In this document: one piece after another, positions 35,594 through 47,337 of the stretch
How positions within the stretch are numbered: the stretch's first letter is position 1
How the letters are laid out: each line of letters opens with the position of its first letter
Origin: Whitmania pigra
Taxonomy: Eukaryota > Annelida > Clitellata > Hirudinida > Haemopidae
Assembly: GCA_021613335.1 (NCBI GenBank)
Contig: JAJTWR010000026.1
Span: 212,501-276,500 of the forward strand
DNA: 64,000 nucleotides
Direction: 5' to 3'
Translations under genes and position numbers: made by a program
The notes under the pieces: model-generated
Database searches by the model: none
What the model was told of the DNA's origin: nothing
Seen by the model: the letters and a program-made list of their open reading frames with translations, nothing else

Positions 35594-38500
35594 TTAATAA
35601 CCGCATAAACAGTATTGGTGATTCATTACAGGACACTGGGTTTCCTCTGTGCATTTACTCTGTCCAGTATCTGCAATAAGAAATAAATGTATTTAATTAA
35701 GTTGTGGTCACATCGCATCAAAAATTATTTGTTAATTTTCACAAACAACACAAACAAGTTTACCGCACAAATTATCCTTGCAAGGTACCCCAGCACCACA
35801 TTCGGAGCAAGATGCACTTGAAGTGTTGTAAGCTTTTTGTCCAAAAGTATCACCGCTAAACATTTATTAATATTATTGTTATTATCACCATCATTATTGT
35901 TATTATCACCATTATTATTGTTGTTATCACCATCATTATTGTTATTATCACCATCATTATTGTTATTAACATCAGTTGCGCAGCACAGAGCTTAGGGCCA
36001 AATTTGGACACCAAGGCAATAACATAACACAAATTTGATACTTGATACTAGTTTAAATATCTAAACCAAATATAATCCGGATTCTTATTAGATTCTTTGG
36101 CTAGCCAGTCAGATTATGGTTATGATTGGTTTGCTTTACATTCAGTCCTATGCCTAAGGAATATCTTGCCTAGAGTGCCAAAACCTCTAAACCAGGGGTT
36201 CCCAACCTTTTTGTGCCCACGGCTTCCTTAGAGGACAAAATGTGGTAGAAAAAAGCAATGAACGATAATTTACTGTCAAAAAAGAACCATACGAGGTATT
36301 TTGAAAACAAATTTTTAATGCGAAGATTGCTCCTTCTTCTTGTCCACAAGTAGATGGAATCTGGGCTTTAATTTTGACAGGGCCATTCTCATGTCATCCT
36401 TTACATCAAGTTTGTTTCGCGATTTTGTTTTGATTGTCAGCAAGGTTGAAAATCCAGTTTCAAGGAGGTAGGTTGTCACAAAAAAAATGATGGATGTCAT
36501 GGCTCTTTTGGCTAGAACTGGGTATGGTATCATCGTGGAGCACCAAAGTCAGCCAAACTTTTGACCTGAAGCACCTTTAGCAACTCTTTGTGCCTCAGAT
36601 CAATGAGATCATCTTTGGCCAAGTCCTGATCATCCAAACTTTCCAAATTGACCAAAAATAGATTCCTGACCCAGGCATTACAGGGCTGCAACTCTTTCCT
36701 GATAAAGTAGTCATGAAATGATGCCATCAGAGTTCCTAGGCGAGCCAAAATGTCGCCTTTAAGAGAAGCTGGTAAGGTGCCAGCTGCATCCAGACTGGCT
36801 TGCAGAGACTCTTCTAATTTTGGAAAATTGGCAAAGTTGTTATTCTCCACTCTTGTGATCCACAGAGGCAGCTTCTCCAGAAATGAGCCTAGTTTCTCAC
36901 CAGCATCAATAACAGTCATGTTAGGACCCTGAATCTTAGTGTTAAGCTCATTTAAATGGGTGAAAATGTCAGCCAAATATGCCAGTGATAAGCTGAATTC
37001 TGGCAGACAAAATATACTTTCAAGGTCACTCTGTTTCTCTTGTAAGAACATGGACACCTCAATCTGCAGTTCCATTAGTCGGCTGTGTTTTTTTTAATTT
37101 ATTTTTGCTAAAACTGACTTTCATGTACTTTATCATAAACTATGCTCCATACTCGTTACTTGTGCATAAATATTATTCACGGATTTAAAAAAAAATTAGT
37201 TTAAAAATAATTTTGAAAACTTTTTATGCTGATTATTGAAAAGTACTCCACGGCTCCCCTGGACCCCCTTCGCGGCTCCCCTAGGGAGCCCTGGCTCCCA
37301 GGTTGGGAACCCATGCCCTAAACCAGCAATGGGCAAACTACGGCCCGGCGGCCGTTTCAAGCCGGCCCGCGGAGCACTAGATAATTTAGTCAGTTATAAA
37401 GCTTGTTAACTGCATACGAGCAAAGGGACTTCAGCACCGTCAGTTCATTGTATTTCTGGAGGAAACCGACGCAGACCACCACTTGCTTTACCAGTCTCGT
37501 GTCCGCTGGTTGAGTTTGGGCAAAGTCTTTAAACGAGTGTGGGATCTTAAAGAAGTGATTGATACATTTTTGGAGTTAAAGGGGAAGTCTGATGATTTTC
37601 CAGAGCTGAGCGACAAGAATTGGCTGTGTGACTTTGCGTTTGCTGTTGACATTTTTTCTCACATGAATGAGCTTAACGTTAAGCTACAGGGAAAAGACCT
37701 GTATGTGCACATGTATTTTAATGTAAATGCCTTCAATGCCAAGTTGACATTTTTTTCTAGGCAAATTTCAAAGAAAATCTTCTCCCATTTTCCCACACTA
37801 GCCACACAGGAAAAGACCATCCAAAATGTGAATAAATATAGCAAATCATTGAATGACCTGCATGAAGAATTCTGCCGTCGGTTTTCAGATTTTGAAAAAA
37901 TTGAAAAGTCACTTCAGCTGGTGGCCTGTCCCTTGTCACAAGACCCAGAAACAGCCCCACAAGAAGTGCAATTGGAACTAATTGATCGTCAATCTGATGC
38001 AATCTTAAAGGAGAATTTCAGCTCTCTTCCATTAAAAGATCAATAAATCCCGTCACAGATACCAGTTAACTGACCAACACCTCAGATCTATTCTGCGAAT
38101 TGCTACAACAAAGCTGACGCCTGACTTTGATTCCTTAATGAAAGGGAGACCAACAACACTGTTCCCACTAAAATTGAAGATACTATTTTATTAAAGAAAT
38201 GCATTGCATAAAAGTTTTGTAAAATAACTCTTTTTATGCTTTTCTACCTTAAATTAATCTAAACATTTAATGTTACAAATGTAAATTTAATTTATATTAA
38301 TTCACACATACACACCGTCCATCTACTCTTGGTCCGGCCCCCGGGTCCAATATATGAACCCATTGCGGCCCTCGAGTCAAAAAGTTTGCCCACCCCTGCC
38401 CTAAACCATCGTAGTCGTTATTTTTGTTTGTGACAAAACCAAAATTATTGTTACATATTCCAGCAATGTCGAAACCAAAAAATAATATTTTACCTCCCCA

Positions 38501-41500
38501 AATAACCACAAATAAAATAAAAAAAAACAGAATAGATTGCGAAGGCACTTTTAAATTTTCCTGCCATTTAATCGGGCGCAAACATGGCGGTGTTGGTTCG
38601 GTTTCGAACACAAACACACATTACGATTGCTGCCATGATTTGCTGCCTATCAAACGTAACATGTAGCCCCTTCAGCCAACCTGATGATTTAAATTGGAGA
38701 TTTAAAGGTCAATGCATAGTAATATAACAATAAATTAATTAATTACGATGGAAAATAATTGCAGACTAGTATGTCCATTTTCATATCTGGACAGGAATTC
38801 AGGCCACATCCAAGAAGATACGAATTTGCCCAAACAATCTGGATTGAGAAAAGGATTTTTATTTAAGTGGTTCTCAGTTCAATTAAATAATAAACATTAC
38901 TTATGTTTTACCCTTTCTAATAACATTTTAGCTTTTAAATTGTAGCAATACGTTAAGTTAATAATTTAAAAATTAATAGTTTAATAATTAAAAGCAAGAT
39001 CGTTAACAATACTTTATAAAAGCAGGGTTGTTATTGGCAATGCCAATACCAATACTTTGTTTTAAAAGTATTGTCAATAATAATACCAATGCTTTTTGAA
39101 ATGAATAGAGGATACAAATATTTTTTTCCAATACAAGAACCAATGTGTCCCTAATGCTATGCTTAAGGCGTCACACAAGTGAGCTATTATTATTATTACT
39201 GTTGTTTTTATATTTTTACTATTATCATTTTATTACCACTATTTGAAAAAAATGATTACAATATTTACCATTTTGCTAGACTCAGAAATTGTAACATTTG
39301 AAAATGTTCACTCGTCATATTCGATGGTAGTGGTGAAAATATCTTGCCACCAGTGGTGGATCTAGAACAATTTGGCAGGGGCCTCACACTGGATCTAGTG
39401 GGCAGAATTAGGGAAGGGGGTACAGCTACTAACATTTTGGTACAAAGTGGTAAATTATTGAAATAATTTAAACACACTTTAAATTTAAAATACAGTTTTT
39501 AATTTTATTTTAAACAGATTTGCTTAATTTTTTCTTCTAATTTACTAGTGACTAAATCAACATCGGCAAAAGAGGGGGCGGCATTGTAGTCATCTTTTAC
39601 CAAGATAGACCGCGGCGTTGCTAAGTTTGAAGTTCTTAATCTCAAATTCAACACCCGCAAATCATTCATCATCTCATCCAACTATCGCCCGCTCGGGCCC
39701 ATCACATCTTCATTCATAACTGCATTTGAAGAACTCGTCAACTTCATCTCGTCGCATGACATCCCGCTCGCTATCTGCGGCGATTTCCTGGCACTGAGAC
39801 AAGAATTCATCATCTCCTGGAGGAATCCATCGATTCGCATGGACTCAAACAGCATGTCGCTGCCCCAACCCATACCTACGTCACAAGCTCGATCATCGCT
39901 CATGTCATCATCCCACAACCTACTCTCCAACATAATCATAAATGATGTGACGTACTCCGATGATAGATGATTTTTTTCATAACTAACAATCACGAAATCA
40001 TTTTAAAATATATAAATTTAAAATTAAATTATTTATTATATTTACATATCCTTTTCTATAACATTTCTATCAACTCTCCCACTTTATTTCTAAGCTTTTA
40101 TATTAGTCTGACTATTGAATCGTGTTTATGTCTTTTTTTTAATATTTCCATGGGACGAATTGTACGTTTTTTGTTCCGAATTGTGCTGCGACGAATTTGC
40201 TCCGCGGTGATGACACGTCAAAATAGCCCGTCGACGAGCCCAGGACAAAATAGTCCCGTCATAACAGCCCCGTCAAAACATCCCCGCAAAATAGCCCAGA
40301 ATAAAATAGACTCGTCAAAACAGCCCCGTGAATGTATCTTAAAAAACATTAATTTTTATGAGTTGAATCCATTAACCTATAACTGATTCCAAATTTAATT
40401 TGAAATTAGTGGTTTTAATGCTTTTATGATTGTTTTGAAATTAATTAATATCAGGAAGTTCAATTAAGTGGAAGATTTATCGTCTAAAATATTAGGATTC
40501 CGGCTACTTTCTCAGTTTACATGGACTTTTCAAGTTGGTATTTAATGTAAATTATCGATTGACAAGCAACGTGTGCAATCTGCACAAAGAGAATCGACAC
40601 TTAGAGAATTTACCGGATATTCATTAATTCATATCGGTTCCTTTGATCTTCTAATTTTTTTTTGTCCTTCCCCTAGTTCCCGCTGCAATGTGTACAATGA
40701 AGAGTTTGATTTGGAATTGGAATTTAATCTATCTTATCGATTGACGTACAGCATGTGCTAGCCACACAAAGCTTAATATATCTATGTACCTACCTACTTT
40801 TCTACTTAAGTTAATAATGGCTTTAATAAATTGCAAAATTAAATTAATGACAAAATTACAAAAATTGTATTAGTTTTAACATGAGAAAACTCAAGTAGAT
40901 AGAAATAATAGATGCCTGCTTGTAATGCCTACAGAACGATTTATCATCGGTGCAACCGTTGGTTTCAACGTCGTATTCCTTCGCCTGACTTGTTAACATT
41001 TCCATGGCAGAGCTCAAGTTAAGTGGCATTGCTTCAATAATTCGGTTATTAAATTATTTAAATATATTTGTTGAATTAATAAAATGTTGAATGTTGGATT
41101 AATTATCGACCACCGAATTTCCAAAATGATTTGATTATTAAAATCGCAATAAATTATTTACTTTTTACATCAGATCATCTCAGATTTCATAGACAATGTG
41201 TGCAGTTTATTTATAATCCGTTGTTAAATTAATTGAATAATAACATTATCGTTACTATTATTAATGATTAACTACCGTGTTTCACCGAAAATAAGCCCAA
41301 GTTAAGATCGCAAGCCGGCATTTACGGGCGTACACTGGCTCTGCCTTAACAAAATAATATATTGAATTATAAGCTGTTAATTTAATATCGGTAAACAATT
41401 TTTTATTTATTTTATTAAGTGGGTAGAAGACCGAAGCCTCTTACCTGCCCACTATCAAACAGCAAAACATTGAAAAAAAAAGAGATGTTCAATCAGTAAT

Positions 41501-44500
41501 AGACGAGAAAAGGAGACAAGTCATATTCATTGAGAAGGGAGGTGAAGCGACTATACAGTCAGGACGGAAACCATAAGGACACCCCATTATTTTCGTAATA
41601 ACTCGATAAAGAAAAATTTGATCGTGGGGAAATTTTAATATGTTATGTATTTATATATTTGTGATTATCTCTTAAATTTTCATCAAAATATGTTTGTGGA
41701 TTAATTTTAAAATTCCAAAACGTGATTTCGGGGCGTCCAATAACCATAAAAGACACTTGCAAAAATCATCAAAACTTTGTGATAAAACAGGAAAAAAGTT
41801 TATTAATATGAAATAATGTTTCCTTTATTTTCAATAACCTTAAAACATCTGTTGTCCATTGATTTTATTAGAGTTTTTACGGATTTTCTGTCCAGTTCTT
41901 TCCAGGCACTCCTAATGGCGTTTTCCAGGTCAGATTTTGAGTGAAAATGCCTTCCATTGTGGTAAACAAGTTTTGACATTTTTTACAGGATTTAAGTCCG
42001 GGAAACAAGCTGTCCAACTCATAACTTTCAAATTTCTCCTTTTGAAAAATGTCTTTGTCAACTTGGATGTATGGATCGGGGCATTATCTTGCTGGAAAAT
42101 AAAATTTTCTTCATAATAATCTTTCTCAAAAGGTACCAGATAATCTCCTAAAACTTTGATGTAATCCACCAAAGACGGTTTCCCATCCAGAAAGGCTAAT
42201 TCAGTCAATCCTTCATTGGAAATTCCTCCCCCAATCATCACCGATCCTGCTCCATGATTTGACTAAAAAAATGTTTCTTTTTCTAATCTGAAGTCATGCC
42301 AATAGAACTGATGACCATCAGGTCCATCCAGGTTAAATTTCTTCTCATAATATTGCCCAAGCCATCTCTGTTGGAGAGCATGGTTTTGGCCCATTCCACT
42401 TTTGCCAACTTGTGATGGTTTTTAAGAGCTGAAATTTTTAATCTTTTTCATATGATAAAATACCACTAGATCTCAAATAACTTAACACTGTACTTTTACA
42501 AATTCTTAAATCAAGTTCATTTCTAAATTTACCTAAAGAAGCCTTGCTTACCAGGAGTCTCGAGTTGACAAATCGTCAGTTTTTTGGGTATTCCATGATC
42601 ATTTTTTGCACCATATTTCTCAGGATCCTTTACGTAGTTTCAGATGACTGTCTTGAATCGCTTAAGCTCATTGGCAATTTCCCTGATCGAATAATTTGTT
42701 TGGCTGAAGGCCTCAATCTGTCCCTTCTTCTTGTCAGACAACTTTTCCCTCTAGCCATTTATAAAATAGTAATTTTCTAAACTTCACATCATTTTTTAAC
42801 TCTTTTTGGGTTTATATATCAATAATATTTGCATAAAGTGCCTTTTTGGTTGCATAACTATGACAAATTTCATATTTTATTGGAAATAAGTAAAGATGTC
42901 CTTAACGTTTTCAAACGGCCATAAAATGCTATTTTGCATATTTTACAAGATCTACTCGTTAAATTTCTTTGAAATTTTGCAAGATGTTTTGTCTACCATA
43001 AAGAGTTATTATAGCTCATTGGCAATTTCCCTGATCGAATATATATATTATATAAAAAAGTGAGTAATATTGAACTTATATTCAACGAGTTATCACAAAA
43101 ATATAGGCTGTCCTTAAGGTTTCCGTCTAGTTAAGGACTGTAGGTGCTAGCTGAGACTAAGCTATTAGGTAGATTATTCCAGATGTTAATTATTCGATTT
43201 GTGAAAAAATATTTGGTGTTGTCTATTGCGCAAAAATATGATCTTAGTTTAAATTGATGACCTCTAGTTGATGAGTAGTTTGCAAAATGAATATGGTCTT
43301 TAAAGTGAGTTGATGTTAAATTATAATAAGTATAGCTCAGCTATAAAACGGCGATATTCAAGCGATTTAAGTTGTAGAGCCTTGAGCCGATCTTTGTACT
43401 TTAGCTGTCTGACCATAGGGATAGCCTTGATAAATTTCTTTTGAATTTTTTCAATGTTCTCGATCAGGTATTTATGGTGAGGGTTCCAGACCTGACAGCT
43501 GTACTCAAGGATTGGTCTGACATATACTCAGAAAGCTTTGGTGAGAAGATTCTTGTCACTAGAGGTAAATGATTTGAGAATCAGTCTTGAACTGACTGCA
43601 GCCTTGTGTGTGATGCTGTCAATGTGAAGCCGGAATTTTAAGTCTGAGTCTATGATGACACCAAGATCTCTGGTTTGATCAACAGTGGTGAGCAGGATAT
43701 CACCAATTAGTAGTATTGTTGTGGGCAGGGTCCATTCCTGGAACTGGTTTTAATTGAGCAATTAAAGAATTTTTCATTGGCTGCCACTTCCTGCTTCATG
43801 TAGTGAGTGAGTTAATGCCTCTCTGAAGATCAGAACCATCCATTGACAGTGATTTTTAAAGTTTAATATCGTCGGCAAATAGTTTAATTGTGATATCCTT
43901 AGGTAGGGTGTCGACTATGTCATTGATGTAGATTAGAAAAAGAGTAGGGCCAAAAACATTTCCCTGTGGCACACCAATAATAGAAATCTAATAGAATAAT
44001 AGAATAGAAAGCTTCTCGGAACCGTGTTATCTCTCGTTGTCGCTCAGATGATATTGATATTATCTTGTAATATATTTGTATAATAAAGTATCGATAATGA
44101 AAATTATAATTGCTTTAAGTATTTGTATGTAAAATGTAAACGGGTAAGCACATACGGTAAACAGACAAGCAATTAGTACACATCTGCTTCAGGTTATGTT
44201 TACGAATCATCTTAAATCAGTGCGTCATATGTAAAACAAATTTATTTTAACCATTAATAATTATTTAGAATTATTATTGTCTTATTTCGACAAATTGAAT
44301 TCAAAAAGACATTTTATCAAACACAAGGAAGGAATCTGTAAATCCTATAAATACAATAAGTTGGTTATCCGAATGAGACTCACATGTCGAGAAGAGTATG
44401 ACGACCACCGTTAACAGGTGGACGAGGGAAATACTAAGAAGTGCACAGTGGGAATAAGAAACTCTGTGAAGCCTAATTTGCGAAAGGTTTTGAGTTGGGT

Positions 44501-46824
44501 TTCATAAATTCAGTTTAATCAACGCGGGGAACATGAACAAGTATTACCCATTTAAAGAGAGTTCTTTTGTTAAACATGAAAGATTGAGACCAATTGTTCT
44601 GAGGAAAATGGATTCGCAAGAACTTCATGCAGGAACTCAGAGTTTGGAGATTTATACTGATTTATTACTGGTCAATGATCAGTGGTCATGAAGTTGATAC
44701 GAGTGTATTTGACTAATTTTCGAAAATATTATAAATTTCTTTTATTAATAAATGATTAAAACTTGCCTTTTGTAGCTTAATAATTTGTCTAACATGAACA
44801 AATGTTCTGGTGGGTTGTTGATTATGAAAATATGACACCCCTCGAAAATATGCCCTTAGAGCAAACATTTATATAAGACACTTATCTTATTTTCGAGGAA
44901 ACACGACATTATTAATTTTCTCAAATTTGTGTTATTATTTAAAATTAATGTTTTTTTTTCAAAAATTTAAAATATTACATTTAAATACAATGTTTTGTCC
45001 CAGATACTTGTATGTTTTATTAGAGAGATCAGGAAAACCATAGTGTAGAATACATTTGTTGGCCCAAAACTGAGCTGCATCCTCCACTTCGGTTGACCAG
45101 TACTTAAGCAAAAGATTAATACAAATTCCATTTTCAAGCTAAGTTATCGTGGTATATGCGAATTAATTTTAAAATTGACAAAGTTAATAATTTTAGTTTA
45201 TATTATGATTACAAAAAAGCAGAGATGGGTATTTACTAACTATATGTAGTTAACTACTTTTAATAACATTTTAAAATGAACAAGAATTTTTTTTTCAATT
45301 TTTCAATTTGGTACATCACTTTCTTTCAGTACATCACTTTATAAGCTTTGTTTCTTTGATTTCAACTTTTAATTTTTTTTAGCGTCAAAATCATCTCAGT
45401 TATGCAAAGGACTATAATCAAATAAATAAATAAACAAAGATTTCAACTTTTGCTTACCACCATTTCTTGTTTATGTACTTTCACTTCTGAATTATTACTC
45501 TTTAGTAGCTGTATTTTGAAAACTTTTTATATAAATTGCGATTTTGTTTTATATTTTTAAATGAATAGTAAAAGAATGCTTCACTGAAGTTATTGTGAAA
45601 AATGATAACACCAAAAACTTTAAGGCATTATGTTTCTAAAGGAAGTATAACCCTAAACATTTCTCAATTTTAAACCTGACATTCTACCAATTTAACATTA
45701 ATATTAATTAATTATTGTTTTTTAATATCTGTGCAGATTGTAAACCTAAAAGCCCTACATCGTTAACAATCACCACCTCCGTCGAAAATGCGGCTCAGAA
45801 CAGTGAAAATGCTGATTTATATGATTATATGGAATGTGTACCAAACTCTTGTGATAATGTGTTAGCTGAACAGCTTAATGATTATTTATCAAATTCAGCA
45901 AGGAATGTACAAAGTCTACTCAATTATCCAACTGTTTGTGCTGCATTCATCAAGCTTAGTTCGACATTACCAAGTTCGGCAGCAGTTGAAAGACTTTTTA
46001 ATGTAGCAATTAAAAGGCAGGTTTTATGTAACAGACGATGTAAATTATCGGATAATCATATCGACATGATGATTTTTTTTAAGAGATACCCTAAAGCATC
46101 CACTGTATACTTCTGTTTTAGATAAACAAACTAGATAAATAAAATTTTGTTGATATTGTTACATTAGTGCAAATAAATATGCTTAAAATTATTTTATGTC
46201 TTGTTCAGTAGTCCTGAAAATTAATTTTATCAAATGTCAACTGAAAAGTAGTTAAAAAGTAGTTAACTACTATGCAACTAGTTAAGGAGTAGTTACTAAC
46301 TACTGATTTAAGTAGTTAAAACCCATCTCTGCCAAAAAGTCACATCATTAATTTATTACTGTGTTAAATATCATGTTAAATTATCATGTCATTACCATTT
46401 TGAGCATATAAGAAGCTTTTGGATGGACTTTGGATCTAAAATAATTGTGGGCTTTAATCAATTCAATTCGTTTTTCATTGGTTAGTCCATAATATTCGAC
46501 AGATCTTTTGCCAACGATTTGTCCACGCTATATTTGTTTTGAATTATGTCAATTACAATATTATGCAAGTTATTTATCTTCTCAAATACTTAAATTATTT
46601 TTTATAAAAAAATTTACATTAGAGAGTATAAAATTGTATTTAAAGGTCTGCAAAATTTTATGAATTTTTCAGTATTTTGTAATTAAAATTAAATATTTTA
46701 AAATATAATTTTAGCTACATTAGCTTCTCACCAGGTCTTTATAGTCCACTGCCATCGATCTAGCTAAAGACCAATGCATGTTTATCAAACTCCACAATAA
46801 AATGCACTCTAAGAAATTAGCCAT
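35594..46824 (-). CDS. CRISP-like CAP protein B, 7 exons, transposon-swollen introns
   Basis: Exons 46824-46732, 46527-46396, 45102-44979, 41031-40916, 38838-38747, 35855-35764, 35670-35594; 241 residues. Signal peptide ECILLWSLINMHWSL; CAP motifs KAHNYFRSKVHP, YWSTEVEDAAQFWANKC, GQNIVF, CRHYKQIVWANSYLLGCG, VCNYFPSGDTFG; hinge KAYNTSSASCSECGAGVPCKDNLC; tail CTEETQCPVMNHQYCLCGY. Exons 3, 5 and 6 have exactly the lengths of those in A, C and D (124, 92, 92). The gene spans 11.2 kb, over three times A: intron 5 holds two hAT elements, intron 3 holds a LINE with a Tc1 inside it, and intron 2 holds another hAT. The coding frame is nevertheless uninterrupted. HYKQ replaces the usual HYTQ. Confidence 0.9.
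35868..35970. repeat. About 21-bp minisatellite in CRISP B intron 5
   Basis: Five degenerate copies of ATTATTGTTATTATCACCATC in a row, directly beside exon 6 of gene B. Confidence 0.85.
36193..37315 (-). mobile_element. hAT element 1 (ZBED/Charlie-like), decayed
   Basis: Ends CAGGGGTTCCCAACC and GGTTGGGAACCCATG, with target duplications CTCTAAAC (36,185-36,192) and CCCTAAAC (37,316-37,323). On the minus strand two frames split by a frameshift encode the C-terminal part of a hAT transposase of the host-like ZBED5/GTF2IRD2 type (ADIFTHLNELNTKIQG; later KRAMTSIIFFVTTYLLETGF). Most of the N-terminal transposase is absent. Confidence 0.9.
37324..38398 (+). mobile_element. hAT element 2 (ZBED/Charlie-like), decayed
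   Basis: Ends CAGCAATGGGCAAACTACGG and CAAAAAGTTTGCCCACCCCTG, flanked on both sides by CCCTAAAC. A plus-strand frame (37,483-38,046) encodes the middle of a hAT transposase: VRWLSLGKVFKRVWDLKEVI, FSHMNELNVKLQGK, and it is truncated. Different subfamily and opposite orientation to the adjacent element 1. Confidence 0.9.
38576..38645. repeat. Fragment of the SINE-like repeat
   Basis: GGTTTCGAACACAAACACAC followed by ATTACGATTGCTGCCAT parallels the repeats at 17,340 and 62,280. Partial copy only. Confidence 0.4.
39540..39970 (+). pseudogene. Non-LTR retrotransposon endonuclease fragment
   Basis: The plus strand reads FNTRKSFIISSNYRPLGPIT, then AFEELVNFISSHDIPLAICG and DF, the order seen in the APE-type endonuclease of LINEs (YRP motif and GDF/GDFN). 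After a frameshift, QHVAAPTHTY continues the domain. Truncated on both sides. Unlike its surroundings it is GC-rich. Confidence 0.75.
40205..40330. repeat. Degenerate short tandem repeat (CCCGTCAAAATAG type)
   Basis: Variants of GTCAAAATAGCCC / GTCAAAACAGCCCC recur about seven times at irregular spacing of 13-20 bases. GC content is higher than the surroundings. No coding sense. Confidence 0.6.
41405..43985 (-). mobile_element. CR1-like LINE 3' part, copy 1, split by a Tc1 insertion
   Basis: Minus-strand reverse-transcriptase remains at 43,141-43,985: a PQGN(V)FGP motif near 43,960, FADDIKL near 43,880, then a C-terminal region with SCQVWNPHHKYLIENIEKIQ and QLKYKDRLKALQLKSLEYRR, typical of CR1/Jockey-type LINEs. 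The 3' end at 41,405-41,555 has an AAATA-type tail. 41,556-43,140 is the Tc1. A second copy without the Tc1 is at 55,195-56,100. The frame carries stops and the 5' part is missing. Confidence 0.85.
41556..43140 (-). mobile_element. Tc1-like DNA transposon inside the LINE
   Basis: Terminal repeats CAGTCAGGACGGAAACCATA at the left and an inverted match at the right, each next to TA. On the minus strand: an HTH region (LSDKKKGQIEAFSQTNYSIR near 42,740-42,680) and the catalytic half at 42,241-41,930 with GGISNEGLTELAFLDGK, FIFQQDNAPIHTSK and PDLNPVKNV, the D...D-D34E-type block of Tc1 transposases. Frameshifts and stops make it inactive. Confidence 0.93.
44550..44905 (-). mobile_element. Unclassified repeat X in CRISP B intron 3
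   Basis: Inverted relative to the copy in CRISP A. Its outer end reads, in reverse, GTGTTTCCTCGAAAATAAGA. A similar terminus in opposite orientation, GTGTTTCACCGAAAATAAGC at 41,280, raises the possibility that both are ends of one 3.6-kb element into which the LINE and then the Tc1 inserted. Confidence 0.5.
45220..46331 (+). mobile_element. hAT element in CRISP B intron 2
   Basis: Ends CAGAGATGGGTATTTACTAA and TAGTTAAAACCCATCTCTG; 8-bp flanks CAAAAAAG and CCAAAAAG differ at one base. A plus-strand frame at 45,715-46,125 encodes the C-terminal hAT dimerisation region (STLPSSAAVERLFNVA). The rest of the transposase is deleted. Confidence 0.92.
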
Positions 46825-47085
46825 CACAATACTTTCCTACTCTTTCTTTTTGTGGAGTTGTCAACTACTCTAAAAGGTGTTGTTAAAAAAAATTTTTGGT
46901 TGAATTGCAAGACTAATTTGCTTAACAATTTCAAATTAAAGGATTTTGTAGACATTGAGTAATATTACAAAATTTTTACTTCTCTAATTACTTTAGGAAA
47001 AGTAGTTTTAAGCATGCTCTTCAGTGTAATATGTTATAAATGCTGCCTCAATTAATCGAACCTTTCTACTCGATGTTTTATGGAA

Positions 47086-47145
47086 GTTATATCCAGGCGT
47101 TTCGTGAAAAAACATTTGTGATGACGTAAGTCTGTTTAAAGTAAG
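47086..47145 (-). promoter_or_regulatory. Conserved upstream block of CRISP gene B
   Basis: Minus-strand CTTACGTCATCACAAATG and GAAACGCCTGGATAT, about 260 bp before the start codon. Nearly identical to the block of gene A, with conserved sequence also on both sides (GATCAAGTGATCTT; CGATGTTTTA). Confidence 0.55.
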
Positions 47146-47269
47146 ATCACTTGATCAAAAAGTTAAACTTAAACTTTCCTTAAAGACGTTGCAGACAACA
47201 TAGTAATTTTCTTAACTTAATGATATATTAAGTTAATTCTATATAATATTTTCTAATTCAACAAAAAAT

Positions 47270-47337
47270 AAGATTCATCACACAATGTTCCTAGTCTGTT
47301 ACGCTGCAACTCGTCTCAACAATCGAACCATTCCATT
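47270..47337 (-). pseudogene. Orphan CRISP exon 7 relic
   Basis: Read on the minus strand this matches exon 7 of gene C (TCGATTGTTGAGACGAGTTG; residues SIVETSCSVTD), but an in-frame stop replaces a codon after Asp, the C-L-C end is damaged, and no exon 6 lies upstream. It lies between genes B and C and marks a lost fifth copy or a partial duplication. Confidence 0.8.

Noticed and set aside
39682..39993. Minus-strand open frame of 103 residues
   Set aside because: It is the antisense of a LINE endonuclease fragment on the plus strand.
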